Positions 1 to 8,072 of a stretch of DNA of 64,000 nt are shown here, in pieces. The stretch is from Acinetobacter sp. Marseille-Q1618. Lineage in GTDB: Bacteria; Pseudomonadota; Gammaproteobacteria; Pseudomonadales; Moraxellaceae. The position numbers and the translations under genes are program-made. The notes under the pieces are model-generated. The model did not search any database. It was given only the letters and a program-made list of their open reading frames with translations, and was not told the origin of the DNA. Numbering within the stretch: position 1 is the first letter of the stretch; each line of letters begins with the position of its first letter. Location: contig NZ_CADDWJ010000003.1 in NCBI RefSeq assembly GCF_902809855.1, positions 1 through 64,000 on the forward strand, in the 5' to 3' direction.

Positions 1-105
1 CTTTTATTGATTGGTATAATTTTATAAATATATTATTTATCGTATAAACAATACCTTATATACATTTTTTTAAGAATCTATCATTTTTATTTTATTCTAA
101 AAAGC

Positions 106-134
106 AAAAAGCCACTGTTCTCAGTGGCTTTTTT
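106..134 (-). terminator. Intrinsic terminator downstream of lysS
   Basis: A seven-base-pair GC-containing stem (GCCACTG at 111-117, CAGTGGC at 122-128) is flanked by an A-run on one side and a T-run on the other. It can therefore end transcription in either direction. It lies just past the lysS stop codon. Confidence 0.8.
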
Positions 135-148
135 ATGTACATAAAAAC

Positions 149-1675
149 TTAGTTTTTATGACGCATATGTGGGAATAAGATTACATCACGAATACTTGGT
201 GCATTGGCAAACAACATCACCAAACGGTCGATCCCAATCCCTTCGCCTGCTGTTGGCGGCAAACCATATTCCAAAGCTTCAACAAAATCAGCATCATAAT
301 GCATTGCTTCATCATCGCCTGCATCTTTTTCAGCAACTTGTGCTTGGAAACGTTCTGCTTGGTCGATTGGGTCATTTAATTCTGAGAAGCCATTTGCCAA
401 CTCACGGCCGCCAATGAAAAATTCGAAACGATCAGTGATATGTGGATTATCATCATTACGACGTGCCAATGGCGAAGTTTCTGCAGGATATTCAGTAATA
501 AATGTCGGTTGACGAAGTTTGGTTTCAACTGTTTCTTCAAACACGATGGTTTGAAGTTTACCTAAACCAAAGCCTGATTTTACTTGTTCTTTCAATTCTT
601 CTTGAACAAATTTCGCCAAGAACTCACGATCATTGACATTTTCAGGTGTAAATTCTGGATTGTGTTCTAAAATCGCATCAAACATCGAGATTTTCTTAAA
701 TGGACCTTTAAAGCTATATACTTCATCGCCATAAGGAACATCGGTTGAACCCAAAATATCGATTGCCAATTTTTCGAGCATATTTTCAGTCAAAGCCATC
801 AAGTCTTTATAATCTGCATAAGCTTGGTAGAACTCAATCATCGTAAATTCTGGATTATGACGTGTTGAAACCCCTTCGTTACGGAAATTACGGTTAATTT
901 CGAATACACGCTCAAAACCACCGACTACGAGACGTTTTAAATACAGCTCAGGTGCAATACGTAAGAAAAGCGGCATATCTAATGCATTGTGATGTGTTTC
1001 AAATGGACGTGCAGATGCACCACCCGGAATCACATGCATCATTGGAGTTTCAACTTCCATGAAACGTTCATTCGTTAAATAACTACGAATACCTGACACA
1101 ACTTTTGCACGAATTTCAAAAGTTTTACGGGTTTCTTCATTTACAATTAGGTCTAAATAACGTTTACGGTATTTAACTTCAGTATCCGTTAAACCATGAA
1201 ATTTGTCTGGAAGTGGACGCAATGATTTGGTCAGTAATTCAAAATGCTCAATATGCACATAAAGATCACCTTTACCAGAACGCCCCATATAGCCTTTCAC
1301 AGCAATGATATCGCCCAAGTCCAAACCTTTAATGGTTTCTAAAACATCTTTTTCTAATTCTTTACGGGGTACATACAACTGAATACGCCCCGTCATATCT
1401 TGAATGACAATGAACGAGCCACGGTTTAACATCACACGTCCCGCAACCGAAACATGAATTTGTTCACCAGCTTCAATTTGTTCTTTTGATTGGTCTGCAA
1501 ATTGGTCTTGTAAATCTTGTGCGTAATGTTCACGCTTAAATGTATTTGGCCAAGGGCTAACACCAGTCGCTTGAGCTTGTTCTTGGATGTGCTTTAACTT
1601 GGCATGACGCTGTGCAATTAAATCGTTTTCGGAAATAGCTGGTTCAGAAGTCGATTGAACGTTATGTTGCGTCAT
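149..1675 (-). CDS. lysS: Lysine--tRNA ligase (class II)
   Basis: This gene encodes cytoplasmic lysyl-tRNA synthetase, which charges tRNA-Lys with lysine using ATP. The 508-aa product matches the usual length of about 505. An N-terminal OB-fold anticodon-binding region is followed by the class II catalytic core, with motif 2 visible as [11 protein letters not shown] and motif 3 as [11 protein letters not shown] near the C-terminus. An upstream in-frame start at 1711 exists. I prefer the ATG at 1675 because GAGG lies about five bases before it and the protein then begins MTQHN. The gene is monocistronic and has its own terminator. Confidence 0.97.
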   Translation of the reverse strand: MTQHNVQSTSEPAISENDLIAQRHAKLKHIQEQAQATGVSPWPNTFKREHYAQDLQDQFADQSKEQIEAGEQIHVSVAGRVMLNRGSFIVIQDMTGRIQLYVPRKELEKDVLETIKGLDLGDIIAVKGYMGRSGKGDLYVHIEHFELLTKSLRPLPDKFHGLTDTEVKYRKRYLDLIVNEETRKTFEIRAKVVSGIRSYLTNERFMEVETPMMHVIPGGASARPFETHHNALDMPLFLRIAPELYLKRLVVGGFERVFEINRNFRNEGVSTRHNPEFTMIEFYQAYADYKDLMALTENMLEKLAIDILGSTDVPYGDEVYSFKGPFKKISMFDAILEHNPEFTPENVNDREFLAKFVQEELKEQVKSGFGLGKLQTIVFEETVETKLRQPTFITEYPAETSPLARRNDDNPHITDRFEFFIGGRELANGFSELNDPIDQAERFQAQVAEKDAGDDEAMHYDADFVEALEYGLPPTAGEGIGIDRLVMLFANAPSIRDVILFPHMRHKN

Positions 1676-1791
1676 CTCTGCCTCGATTGTAATAAAAAAC
1701 GGAAGTTGCATAGCATAGCAGATTTACAACATAATAAGCAGCATACAATCGCAGCAATTTCCAATTAAAGCCAAATTTAAAATTCAACCTT

Positions 1792-2517
1792 ATGTCAAGA
1801 TTAGCTGTTATTTTTATTTCAACCCTGTTTCTATCTACAACGACTTGGGCGATTGAATCGAATCAGCAACAAAATAATCTGCCAGAATTATCGCTGCCTA
1901 CTTTGAAACTCATTGAACACAGCAATTTAAATACGGAAAATTATATTTGGAAAATTCAACTGCTTTTAAACCTAGAAAATAAAAGTATTTCAAGCTACTT
2001 AATCAACCCTCATCCAGCATTTCCTATGTTGAACCAACGTGCTTTAGAGCTTGCTCAAAACCATCTTGCAAAAAACTATCATGATGAAAAATTAGCACAT
2101 CTCCATCCAAGTCAATTGGAAAATCTAAGGTCAAATACGACTCCATCCACACCTGAGCACACACAAAGCTATATGCTAAACGTTAAATTTCCACAGGGTG
2201 TGGCATGGAAGATCAAGCCTCGCTTTCAGGAGTTAGCACAAATTTCTGCAAAATTCTGTAAACTCCAACCACAGCATCCAAATTATGAAAATGCCATTAT
2301 TCGTAAAGATCGTCACTATACTTTTCAAACAAAACTTTATATCAATGCTAATGGTATAGTGAAATCTGTAGAATTGTTGAATCCATCTGCAGATACCACG
2401 CTGAACAAGATCGTTCAAAAAGAACTCAGTGCATCACGCTTTCAACCTTATAATGAAAATGGGATTCCCACAGCATTTCTAGCAGAACAACCCATACAAC
2501 TTGTCTGTCCAAATTAA
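1792..2517 (+). CDS. Secreted protein with TonB C-terminal-like domain
   Basis: The 241-aa product begins with a clear signal peptide (about residues 1-20, ending TTTWA). The middle is low-complexity and rich in Gln and Asn. Residues from about 170 to the end (KLYINANGIVKSVELL, then RFQPYNENGIPTAF) resemble the beta-strand pattern of TonB C-terminal domains. The N-terminal membrane anchor and proline-rich stalk of true TonB are missing, so it is unlikely to be an energy transducer. A periplasmic or surface role is inferred. It is divergent from lysS and stands alone. The substrate and exact role are unknown. Confidence 0.6.
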   Translation: MSRLAVIFISTLFLSTTTWAIESNQQQNNLPELSLPTLKLIEHSNLNTENYIWKIQLLLNLENKSISSYLINPHPAFPMLNQRALELAQNHLAKNYHDEKLAHLHPSQLENLRSNTTPSTPEHTQSYMLNVKFPQGVAWKIKPRFQELAQISAKFCKLQPQHPNYENAIIRKDRHYTFQTKLYINANGIVKSVELLNPSADTTLNKIVQKELSASRFQPYNENGIPTAFLAEQPIQLVCPN

Positions 2518-2930
2518 AATGATGCGTACTGAATTTAGTTAATATTTTATTTTTAAAGCTTATAAAGACATTGGTCACGCCTATAACTTTAGTCTGAGTT
2601 CAATGTCTACGCTGAGCAGATTTTTCAAATTAGTAAAATTAAAAACATCTTATTTTAGATCACAGTAATGCTATTTCCACATGCATAAAAATTATTAAAA
2701 CAACAACTTAAATAACATTTAAATTAAAAAATATTATCTAATGCACAAAAATTCTTTAATCGACAAACATAAACTAAAAATTTCCTAACTAAGCCTTAGA
2801 CCAAAATCTAACTACATTTTTAAAAGATGATGCGTACAATAATTTTAGAAATAGTTGAAAAGTAAACTATATCAACCTGACTATCTTTGTGACAAAAGAC
2901 AGTTTTAACGTGATAAAAATGAATATGTAT
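2518..2930. other. AT-rich intergenic region
   Basis: About 410 bp lie between the TonB-like gene and the YqiA-like gene. The only clear structure is the dyad TTAGA-N6-TCTAA at 2796-2811, plus a possible -10 box TACAAT at 2835-2840. A reading frame at about 2550-2660 looks mildly coding but has no start codon. Confidence 0.5.
2796..2811. promoter_or_regulatory. Putative operator dyad TTAGA-CCAAAA-TCTAA
   Basis: A perfect five-base inverted repeat is separated by six bases. It lies upstream of the YqiA-like esterase gene and 24 bp before a TACAAT box. The same half-sites with the same spacing recur upstream of rubA, which suggests one regulator. The regulator is unknown. Confidence 0.35.
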
Positions 2931-3422
2931 ATGTCAAAAATATTATTTATGCATGGGCTTGATTCTTCAAAAGATTCAACCAAATTTCATGCGCTAGATG
3001 CTGCACAAAAGTATTGTATTGATATTGATTATCGTAATTTAAACTACGATACCGTAGCGCATTTATATCAGGATATTATTCAAAAAATCCAACCTAAACT
3101 TATTGTCGGGCATAGTTTAGGCGGCTATTGGGCATTGAAAATGTCACAACTTTTTCGTATTCCTGCCATCATTGCTAACCCAAGCTTACAGCCTGATTTT
3201 CGTTCAGATTATGTACCGATTACAGAGCTAGACCTAGAACATGATATTCCACAAACAGCGTATATCGAACTTGGGGATGAAGTGCTGGATATGTATAAAA
3301 CATCACATATGCTTGAACCATATATGCATGTAGAAATGATGCAAGGCGGACATCATCGCTTGGCTTTGCCTGAAAATTTAAACCGTATGATCGAGTATAT
3401 GCAAAATACGTTTATCATATAA
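2931..3422 (+). CDS. YqiA-like alpha/beta hydrolase (esterase)
   Basis: The product is a small soluble alpha/beta-hydrolase of the YqiA/UPF0227 type, about 164 aa against 193 for E. coli YqiA. Visible landmarks are HGLDSS near the N-terminus, the nucleophile elbow GHSLGG, the acid loop GDEVLD and the catalytic-His stretch GGHHR. The frame is open from a GTG at 2889. The ATG at 2931 puts the conserved ILFMHG strand right at the N-terminus, so I prefer it, although no good ribosome-binding site is visible. The physiological substrate is unknown; the family shows short-chain esterase activity. Confidence 0.8.
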   Translation: MSKILFMHGLDSSKDSTKFHALDAAQKYCIDIDYRNLNYDTVAHLYQDIIQKIQPKLIVGHSLGGYWALKMSQLFRIPAIIANPSLQPDFRSDYVPITELDLEHDIPQTAYIELGDEVLDMYKTSHMLEPYMHVEMMQGGHHRLALPENLNRMIEYMQNTFII

Positions 3423-3454
3423 AAAGCCTTGCAAGCATATACTTACAAGGCTTT
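3423..3454. terminator. Bidirectional terminator between YqiA-like gene and apt
   Basis: The stem AAAGCCTTG (3423-3431) pairs with CAAGGCTTT (3446-3454) around a 14-base loop. A-rich and T-rich flanks serve the convergent genes on both sides. Confidence 0.65.
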
Positions 3455-3503
3455 CAAAATTATTTAAAAAATTAATTACTTATAAACTTAAAAATAAACT
3501 CAA

Positions 3504-4043
3504 TCAAGCAACTGCGGCTTCAGGTTTAGATTGTTCATCTAAAACAGACCAAATATTTAAACCCAAATCACCATGTAAATCTTGCAAATCAAGGAAGATA
3601 CTTGCACCTAACACAGTATGATTACACTTATTCATCAACTGTTTAACCGCTTTTAAAGTACCCCCTGTTGCCAATACATCATCCACAATCATGACTTTTT
3701 GTGGCTGAATTTCTGCTGACATTTCCAAACGGTCTAAACCATATTCAAGGCTATAACCGACACCAATCACAGGTGGTGGTAATTTTCCAGCTTTGCGTAC
3801 CAACAATAAACCCTTACCTGTACGCTGTGCCAATAAACTTGCTAAAACAAAGCCACGTGCTTCTACAGCCACAAAACTTTCAACTTGTGCAAGCTGTTCG
3901 GTAGGAATACTTGCAATTAATGCATCAGTAAGTGGTTCAAGATTTTTCATGAAAAGTGGTGTTAAATCATAAAAACAAATCCCTGGTTTTGGGAAATCTT
4001 GGACAGTACGAATGTGAGACCACAAAGCTGTAGACGTATTCAT
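3504..4043 (-). CDS. apt: Adenine phosphoribosyltransferase
   Basis: This enzyme converts adenine and PRPP to AMP in purine salvage in the cytoplasm. The PRPP-binding loop is visible as IVDDVLATGGT, and the N-terminal HIRTVQDFPKPGI is characteristic. From the ATG at 4043 the protein is 179 aa, close to the E. coli enzyme (183). A second ATG sits one codon upstream (4046), and a TTG at 4061 could extend it. None has a strong Shine-Dalgarno sequence, so the start is uncertain by a few residues. The gene is divergent from rubA across a 600-bp gap. Confidence 0.93.
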   Translation of the reverse strand: MNTSTALWSHIRTVQDFPKPGICFYDLTPLFMKNLEPLTDALIASIPTEQLAQVESFVAVEARGFVLASLLAQRTGKGLLLVRKAGKLPPPVIGVGYSLEYGLDRLEMSAEIQPQKVMIVDDVLATGGTLKAVKQLMNKCNHTVLGASIFLDLQDLHGDLGLNIWSVLDEQSKPEAAVA

Positions 4044-4643
4044 CATGGGAGAGCATATCAAGAAAAGAATGACACAATTTTAACGAGAATATTGATGTTT
4101 TTAAAGCCACTAAGCCAATGAAAAATTAATTCATTTTTATAAGTTATTGATTTAACAATAGCCATTTATTTACTAAATGTTAGCTATTGATTAGTTTAAT
4201 CTAATTTTACTAAAAAAGTGCACAAAAAGCTGTTAGACCATCGTCTAAATACTCGCATTTTCACTTAATTTATCTTGAATAAAAAAGATACAATGTAAAT
4301 TAATCTTTTATTTTTAATAACACGCTGCTTTATTTTATATTTCAATAACGCTAAGCATCAGACCAAAACTTAACAAATGCGATAAAACTTAAAATTAAAT
4401 TTATTATTGTCTAACAAAAACACCCTAAATTTGCCCAAACAACCGTGCTTTTGTCCTACTCTGCCATTCAGCTTTATGATTAGTTCGGTAAACTCCCATA
4501 TTTATTTTACATTCGTTCTTGAACTACGTAAAAATTTGTTTGAATATGTACCTATTGCAATGCATATCACTCGCATCAAATTAATAGCAGGATTTTTGAC
4601 TGACAGCAAAACATAAGCCATCTGTCAGATTTTGGAGAAGTAG
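4044..4643. other. Long intergenic region upstream of rubA and apt
   Basis: This 600-bp AT-rich gap contains two relatives of the TTAGA-N6-TCTAA dyad, a perfect one at 4233-4248 and a degenerate one at 4358-4373. A weak promoter-like pair also exists (TTGAAC 4519-4524, 17-bp spacer, GAATAT). I see no convincing gene in it. A 69-codon frame at 4407-4616 lacks protein-like composition. Confidence 0.5.
4233..4248. promoter_or_regulatory. Putative operator dyad TTAGA-CCATCG-TCTAA
   Basis: This perfect inverted repeat has the same half-sites and six-base spacing as the site at 2796, including CC as the first two spacer bases. It lies between divergent apt and rubA. A degenerate third copy (TCAGA-CCAAAA-CTTAA) follows at 4358-4373. 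Confidence 0.35.
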
Positions 4644-4808
4644 ATGAAAAAATATCAATGCATCGTTTGTGGTTGGATTTATGACGAAGCAGAAGGCTGG
4701 CCACAAGATGGCATCGCAGCAGGTACGAAATGGGAAGATATTCCAGATGACTGGACTTGCCCAGATTGTGGTGTTTCTAAAGCTGATTTTGAAATGGTAG
4801 AAGTATAA
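4644..4808 (+). CDS. rubA: Rubredoxin
   Basis: The 54-aa product is a one-iron electron carrier that passes electrons from rubredoxin reductase to the membrane alkane hydroxylase. Two CxxCG iron ligands are visible, at Cys6/Cys9 (CIVCG) and Cys39/Cys42 (CPDCG). The length is exactly typical. The start ATG has GGAG upstream. It heads the rubA-rubB-estB-oxyR cluster known from A. baylyi ADP1, where rubA and rubB are needed for growth on long-chain alkanes. A terminator-like hairpin sits just after the stop codon, which could let rubA be expressed more strongly than rubB. Confidence 0.96.
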   Translation: MKKYQCIVCGWIYDEAEGWPQDGIAAGTKWEDIPDDWTCPDCGVSKADFEMVEV

Positions 4809-4817
4809 ACACCCTGT

Positions 4818-4845
4818 AAAAGACCATGTTTACATGGTCTTTTTT
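4818..4845 (+). terminator. Terminator-like hairpin between rubA and rubB
   Basis: The arms AGACCATG (4821-4828) and CATGGTCT (4833-4840) form a perfect eight-base-pair stem. It is extended by A-T pairs and followed by a T-run. It lies inside the cluster, so partial termination (attenuation) is the likely effect. Confidence 0.7.
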
Positions 4846-4884
4846 ATCACTTTTAAAAATATAGAAAATAGTGTGGAGAATCAT

Positions 4885-6075
4885 ATGCAACCAGTCGTCA
4901 TCGTGGGTTCAGGAATGGCGGGTTACACCCTCGCAAGAGAATTTCGTAAATTAAGCACAGAGCAAGCGCTTGTAATGATCAGTGCAGACGATGCGGTGAA
5001 TTATGCCAAACCTACACTTTCTAACGCTTTAGTTGGAAATAAAGCGCCAGACCAAATTGGTTTAGGTGATGCTGAAAAAATGGCAAGCCAACTAAATATG
5101 CGTATTGAAACTGAAACTTGGGTCAAGTCAATTGATGCAGAAAAACATCAACTGATCTTAGAAAAAGATGGTCAAGTTTCAACACAAGATTATTCAAAAC
5201 TGATTTTAGCTGTGGGAGCAAACCCAATTCGCCTTGCGATTGCGGGTGATGGTAGTGATGATATTCATGTAGTGAACTCCCTGATTGACTATCGTGCATT
5301 CCGTGATTCACTGGATAATTGCTCAACAGGCGAATGTGATGATAAACGTGTTGTGATTTTAGGTGCAGGTCTAATTGGTTGTGAGTTTGCCAATGACTTA
5401 CAAAACACAGGTCATCAAGTGACAGTGATTGATTTAGCACCTCAGCCTTTGGGTCGTCTATTACCAAATCATGTTGCCCAAGCATTTAAAGAAAACCTTG
5501 AAGAATCAGGCATCAAGTTTGCACTAGGTACAACTGTAGAAAAAGTCTCTAAAACTGAGCGTGGTTATGTGATTTCTTTGGCAAATGGTCAATCCTTAGT
5601 TGCCGATGTTGTGCTTTCTGCAATTGGTTTACAGCCAAATATTAACCTTGCTAAAACTGCAAATATTGCCACCAGTCGTGGTGTTATTACCAATACATTA
5701 TTAGAAACCAATCAAGCAGATATTTATGCGATTGGTGACTGTGCAGAAGTGAACGGTACCTTGCTGCCTTATGTCATGCCATTGATGCAACAAGCACGTG
5801 CTTTAGCCAAAACCTTAAGTGGTCAAAGTACCAATGTTCACTACCCTGCAATGCCTGTAGCAGTAAAAACACCTGCTGCACCATTAACTGTCTTACCTGC
5901 TCCGATTGGCGTTGATGTCACTTGGGACAATGAAGAATTTGACGATGGTATGTTATCAAAAGCAACGGATGCAGAAGGCACACTTCGTGGTTTTGTGCTT
6001 CTCGGTGCAACTGCTGGGAAACAACGTTTAGCACTCACTAAACTTGTGCCAGACCTTATTCCAGCTTCTGTTTAA
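4885..6075 (+). CDS. rubB: Rubredoxin-NAD(+) reductase
   Basis: This FAD-dependent NADH oxidoreductase reduces rubredoxin for alkane hydroxylation. The 396-aa product shows the N-terminal FAD Rossmann motif VIVGSGMAGYT, a second Rossmann motif for NADH (VILGAGLIGCEF), and the C-terminal FAD contact IYAIGDCAEV. The frame is open from 4834, but that stretch overlaps the upstream hairpin. The ATG at 4885 has GTGGAGA upstream and places the FAD motif at the N-terminus. It is the second gene of the rub cluster. Confidence 0.95.
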   Translation: MQPVVIVGSGMAGYTLAREFRKLSTEQALVMISADDAVNYAKPTLSNALVGNKAPDQIGLGDAEKMASQLNMRIETETWVKSIDAEKHQLILEKDGQVSTQDYSKLILAVGANPIRLAIAGDGSDDIHVVNSLIDYRAFRDSLDNCSTGECDDKRVVILGAGLIGCEFANDLQNTGHQVTVIDLAPQPLGRLLPNHVAQAFKENLEESGIKFALGTTVEKVSKTERGYVISLANGQSLVADVVLSAIGLQPNINLAKTANIATSRGVITNTLLETNQADIYAIGDCAEVNGTLLPYVMPLMQQARALAKTLSGQSTNVHYPAMPVAVKTPAAPLTVLPAPIGVDVTWDNEEFDDGMLSKATDAEGTLRGFVLLGATAGKQRLALTKLVPDLIPASV

Positions 6076-6091
6076 ATTAAAGCTCTATGTT

Positions 6092-6122
6092 AAGGATGTT
6101 CTAAAAACAGAACATCCTTTTT
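6092..6122 (+). terminator. Terminator-like hairpin between rubB and estB
   Basis: The perfect 11-base-pair arms AAGGATGTTCT (6092-6102) and AGAACATCCTT (6109-6119) enclose a six-base loop and are followed by Ts. It lies only 15 bases before the estB start, so it may act as an attenuator. Confidence 0.7.
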
Positions 6123-6136
6123 AGGAAAATAAAAAA

Positions 6137-7075
6137 ATGAATAGCGCACTCCAATTTCAAAGCTCCCCATACACCTCTTTTATGCAAGAAACCAAAGTTG
6201 ATTTAGGCAATGGTATTCAACTGCATGTCGAATCTGGAGGCGATCCTAAAAATCCAACCATCCTGTTGGTGATGGGCTTGGGTGCGCAAATGTTATTTTG
6301 GCCTGATTTTTTTTGTAAATCGTTAATTGATCAAGGCTACCATGTGGTTCGTTTTGACAATCGAGATATTGGTCTATCTTCAAAAATTCGCCATAAAGGC
6401 CCACGCTTAAACTCATATAAATTAATGGGAAGATTTGCATTAGGTTTACCTAATGATGGTGCACCTTATAACTTATATGACATGGCAGATGATGTCGCAC
6501 TTTTGATTGACCATTTGGGCTTAGGCAAAGTTAATATTTTAGGTGCATCTATGGGCGGCATGATTTCTCAAATTTTAGCTGCCAAGTATCCTGAAAAGAT
6601 TGATAAAATTGGATTATTATTTACCAGCAATAACCAACCCTTATTACCTCCACCATTTCCAAAACAACTCTTTAGTCTAATAGGCAAGCCACCTTCTCGT
6701 GATGAAGAAGGCATTGTGAACCATTCATTAAAGATATTTCATACCATTGGTTCACCAGGTTATATTAATCAAATGGAAGCGCTGCAGATCGCACGTAAAT
6801 TATATCAACGTAGTTACCATCCAGCGGGTGTACTTCAACAGTTTTTAGCAATATTATGTACAGGCTCATTACTGCAATTAGATAAGCAAATTCAACAGCC
6901 AACTTTGGTGGTACATGGCTCACGTGACCGTTTACTTCCACCGAGTCACGGTAAAGCTGTAGCGAAGGCAATCAAAGGCGCTAAATTTGAATTAATTCAA
7001 GGAATGGGGCATGATATACCTCCGCACTTTATTCCTCAGCTTAGCGGTTTATTTGCGCATCATTTTAAATCATAA
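6137..7075 (+). CDS. estB: Alpha/beta hydrolase, esterase EstB
   Basis: The 312-aa product is a soluble alpha/beta-hydrolase. Landmarks are the oxyanion-hole region LLVMGLG, the nucleophile elbow GASMGG, the acid loop HGSRDRLLPP and the histidine in GMGHDIPP. The position between rubB and oxyR matches estB of A. baylyi, an esterase cotranscribed with the rub genes. Its natural substrate is not known; hydrolysis of acyl esters made during alkane use is an inference. AGGA precedes the ATG by about nine bases. Confidence 0.88.
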   Translation: MNSALQFQSSPYTSFMQETKVDLGNGIQLHVESGGDPKNPTILLVMGLGAQMLFWPDFFCKSLIDQGYHVVRFDNRDIGLSSKIRHKGPRLNSYKLMGRFALGLPNDGAPYNLYDMADDVALLIDHLGLGKVNILGASMGGMISQILAAKYPEKIDKIGLLFTSNNQPLLPPPFPKQLFSLIGKPPSRDEEGIVNHSLKIFHTIGSPGYINQMEALQIARKLYQRSYHPAGVLQQFLAILCTGSLLQLDKQIQQPTLVVHGSRDRLLPPSHGKAVAKAIKGAKFELIQGMGHDIPPHFIPQLSGLFAHHFKS

Positions 7076-7087
7076 AATTAGGACACT

Positions 7088-7996
7088 ATGGCTGCATTAC
7101 CATCCCTAAGACAGCTGTCATACCTCGTAACACTGTCTGAGACGTTGCACTTTACTGAAGCAGCGCGCCGTTCGTTTGTCACTCAATCCACCCTTTCAGG
7201 CGGGATTATGGAGCTGGAACGTTTATTGGGTGGCGTACTCGTTGAACGTGATCGCCAAAATGTACGTTTAACCCCATTAGGCGAGCAAGTCGTTGCCCGA
7301 GCCCGTGTTCTACTCGCAGATGCTCAAGACTTGATGCGTTTAAGTCGTGAGATGAGTGAGCCTTTAACTGGCGATTTACATCTCGGAATTATTCCAACGA
7401 TAGCACCGTTTATTTTGTCGCAACTTTTGAATGAGGTGCATAAGCAACTTCCAAAAATTCAATTGCATTTGCACGAAGCGCAAAGTGAAAAAATTGTAGA
7501 AAAACTTGAACATGGTAATTTAGACATGATCATGTTGGCGCTACCGTTTGACACACGCGGTTTAAAAGTGGCAGAGATTGCAAAAGAAAACTTATTTTTG
7601 GTGTGCAATAAAGCCGACCAAAATGCAGCCAATGCACGCTCTTTAGATGATTTAGACTTATCGCATCTGATGTTACTTGAAGAAGGTCATTGCTTAAGAG
7701 ATCACACTTTAAGTGCTTGTCCTATCGGTGAGCGTAAAAATGATCATCGTTTAAAAGCAAGCTCTTTGCCAACATTGGTTGAAATGGTAAATTCTAATTT
7801 AGGCTTTACCCTTCTGCCTGAAATCGCTGTCCATACACATATGCTGAAAAGCAATGAACAACTGATTGTTAAATCAATTGAAAATGCACCTTCTCGCACT
7901 TTGGCATTAGTGACACGTAAAAGTACACCATTGCAAAGTGAGTTTGATGTCTTGGTACAGATTTTACAAAAAATCATTGCTGTAGAATTGCATTAA
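7088..7996 (+). CDS. oxyR: Hydrogen-peroxide-sensing LysR-type regulator OxyR
   Basis: The 302-aa product has an N-terminal LysR winged helix (residues about 5-63) and a periplasmic-binding-like sensor domain. The two redox cysteines are Cys202 and Cys211, spaced nine residues apart like Cys199/Cys208 of E. coli OxyR, in the context GHCLRDHTLSAC. This identifies it as OxyR rather than a generic LysR protein. It should activate peroxide-defence genes. It is the last gene of the rub cluster, 12 bp after estB, with AGGA before the start. Confidence 0.95.
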   Translation: MAALPSLRQLSYLVTLSETLHFTEAARRSFVTQSTLSGGIMELERLLGGVLVERDRQNVRLTPLGEQVVARARVLLADAQDLMRLSREMSEPLTGDLHLGIIPTIAPFILSQLLNEVHKQLPKIQLHLHEAQSEKIVEKLEHGNLDMIMLALPFDTRGLKVAEIAKENLFLVCNKADQNAANARSLDDLDLSHLMLLEEGHCLRDHTLSACPIGERKNDHRLKASSLPTLVEMVNSNLGFTLLPEIAVHTHMLKSNEQLIVKSIENAPSRTLALVTRKSTPLQSEFDVLVQILQKIIAVELH

Positions 7997-8036
7997 AATC
8001 TTGAAATTGTTTTTTAAGATTTAATAGATCATTCAT

Positions 8037-8067
8037 AAAAAATGGAGTCATTTGACTCCATTTTTTT
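8037..8067. terminator. Bidirectional terminator between oxyR and ppk
   Basis: The arms AATGGAGTCA and TGACTCCATT form a stem with a very short loop. An A-run lies on one side and seven Ts on the other. It separates convergent oxyR and ppk. Confidence 0.8.
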
Positions 8068-8072
8068 ATCGC

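Noticed and set aside
2567..2607. Inverted repeat AGACATTG/CAATGTCT with a 25-base loop
   Set aside because: No T-run follows and the loop is long; chance pairing is likely.
2550..2670. Mildly coding-like stretch after the TonB-like gene
   Set aside because: A TAA stop lies immediately upstream and there is no start codon with a ribosome-binding site.
4407..4616. 69-codon frame between apt and rubA
   Set aside because: Mixed composition, no good ribosome-binding site, no recognisable motif, and it fills a promoter region.
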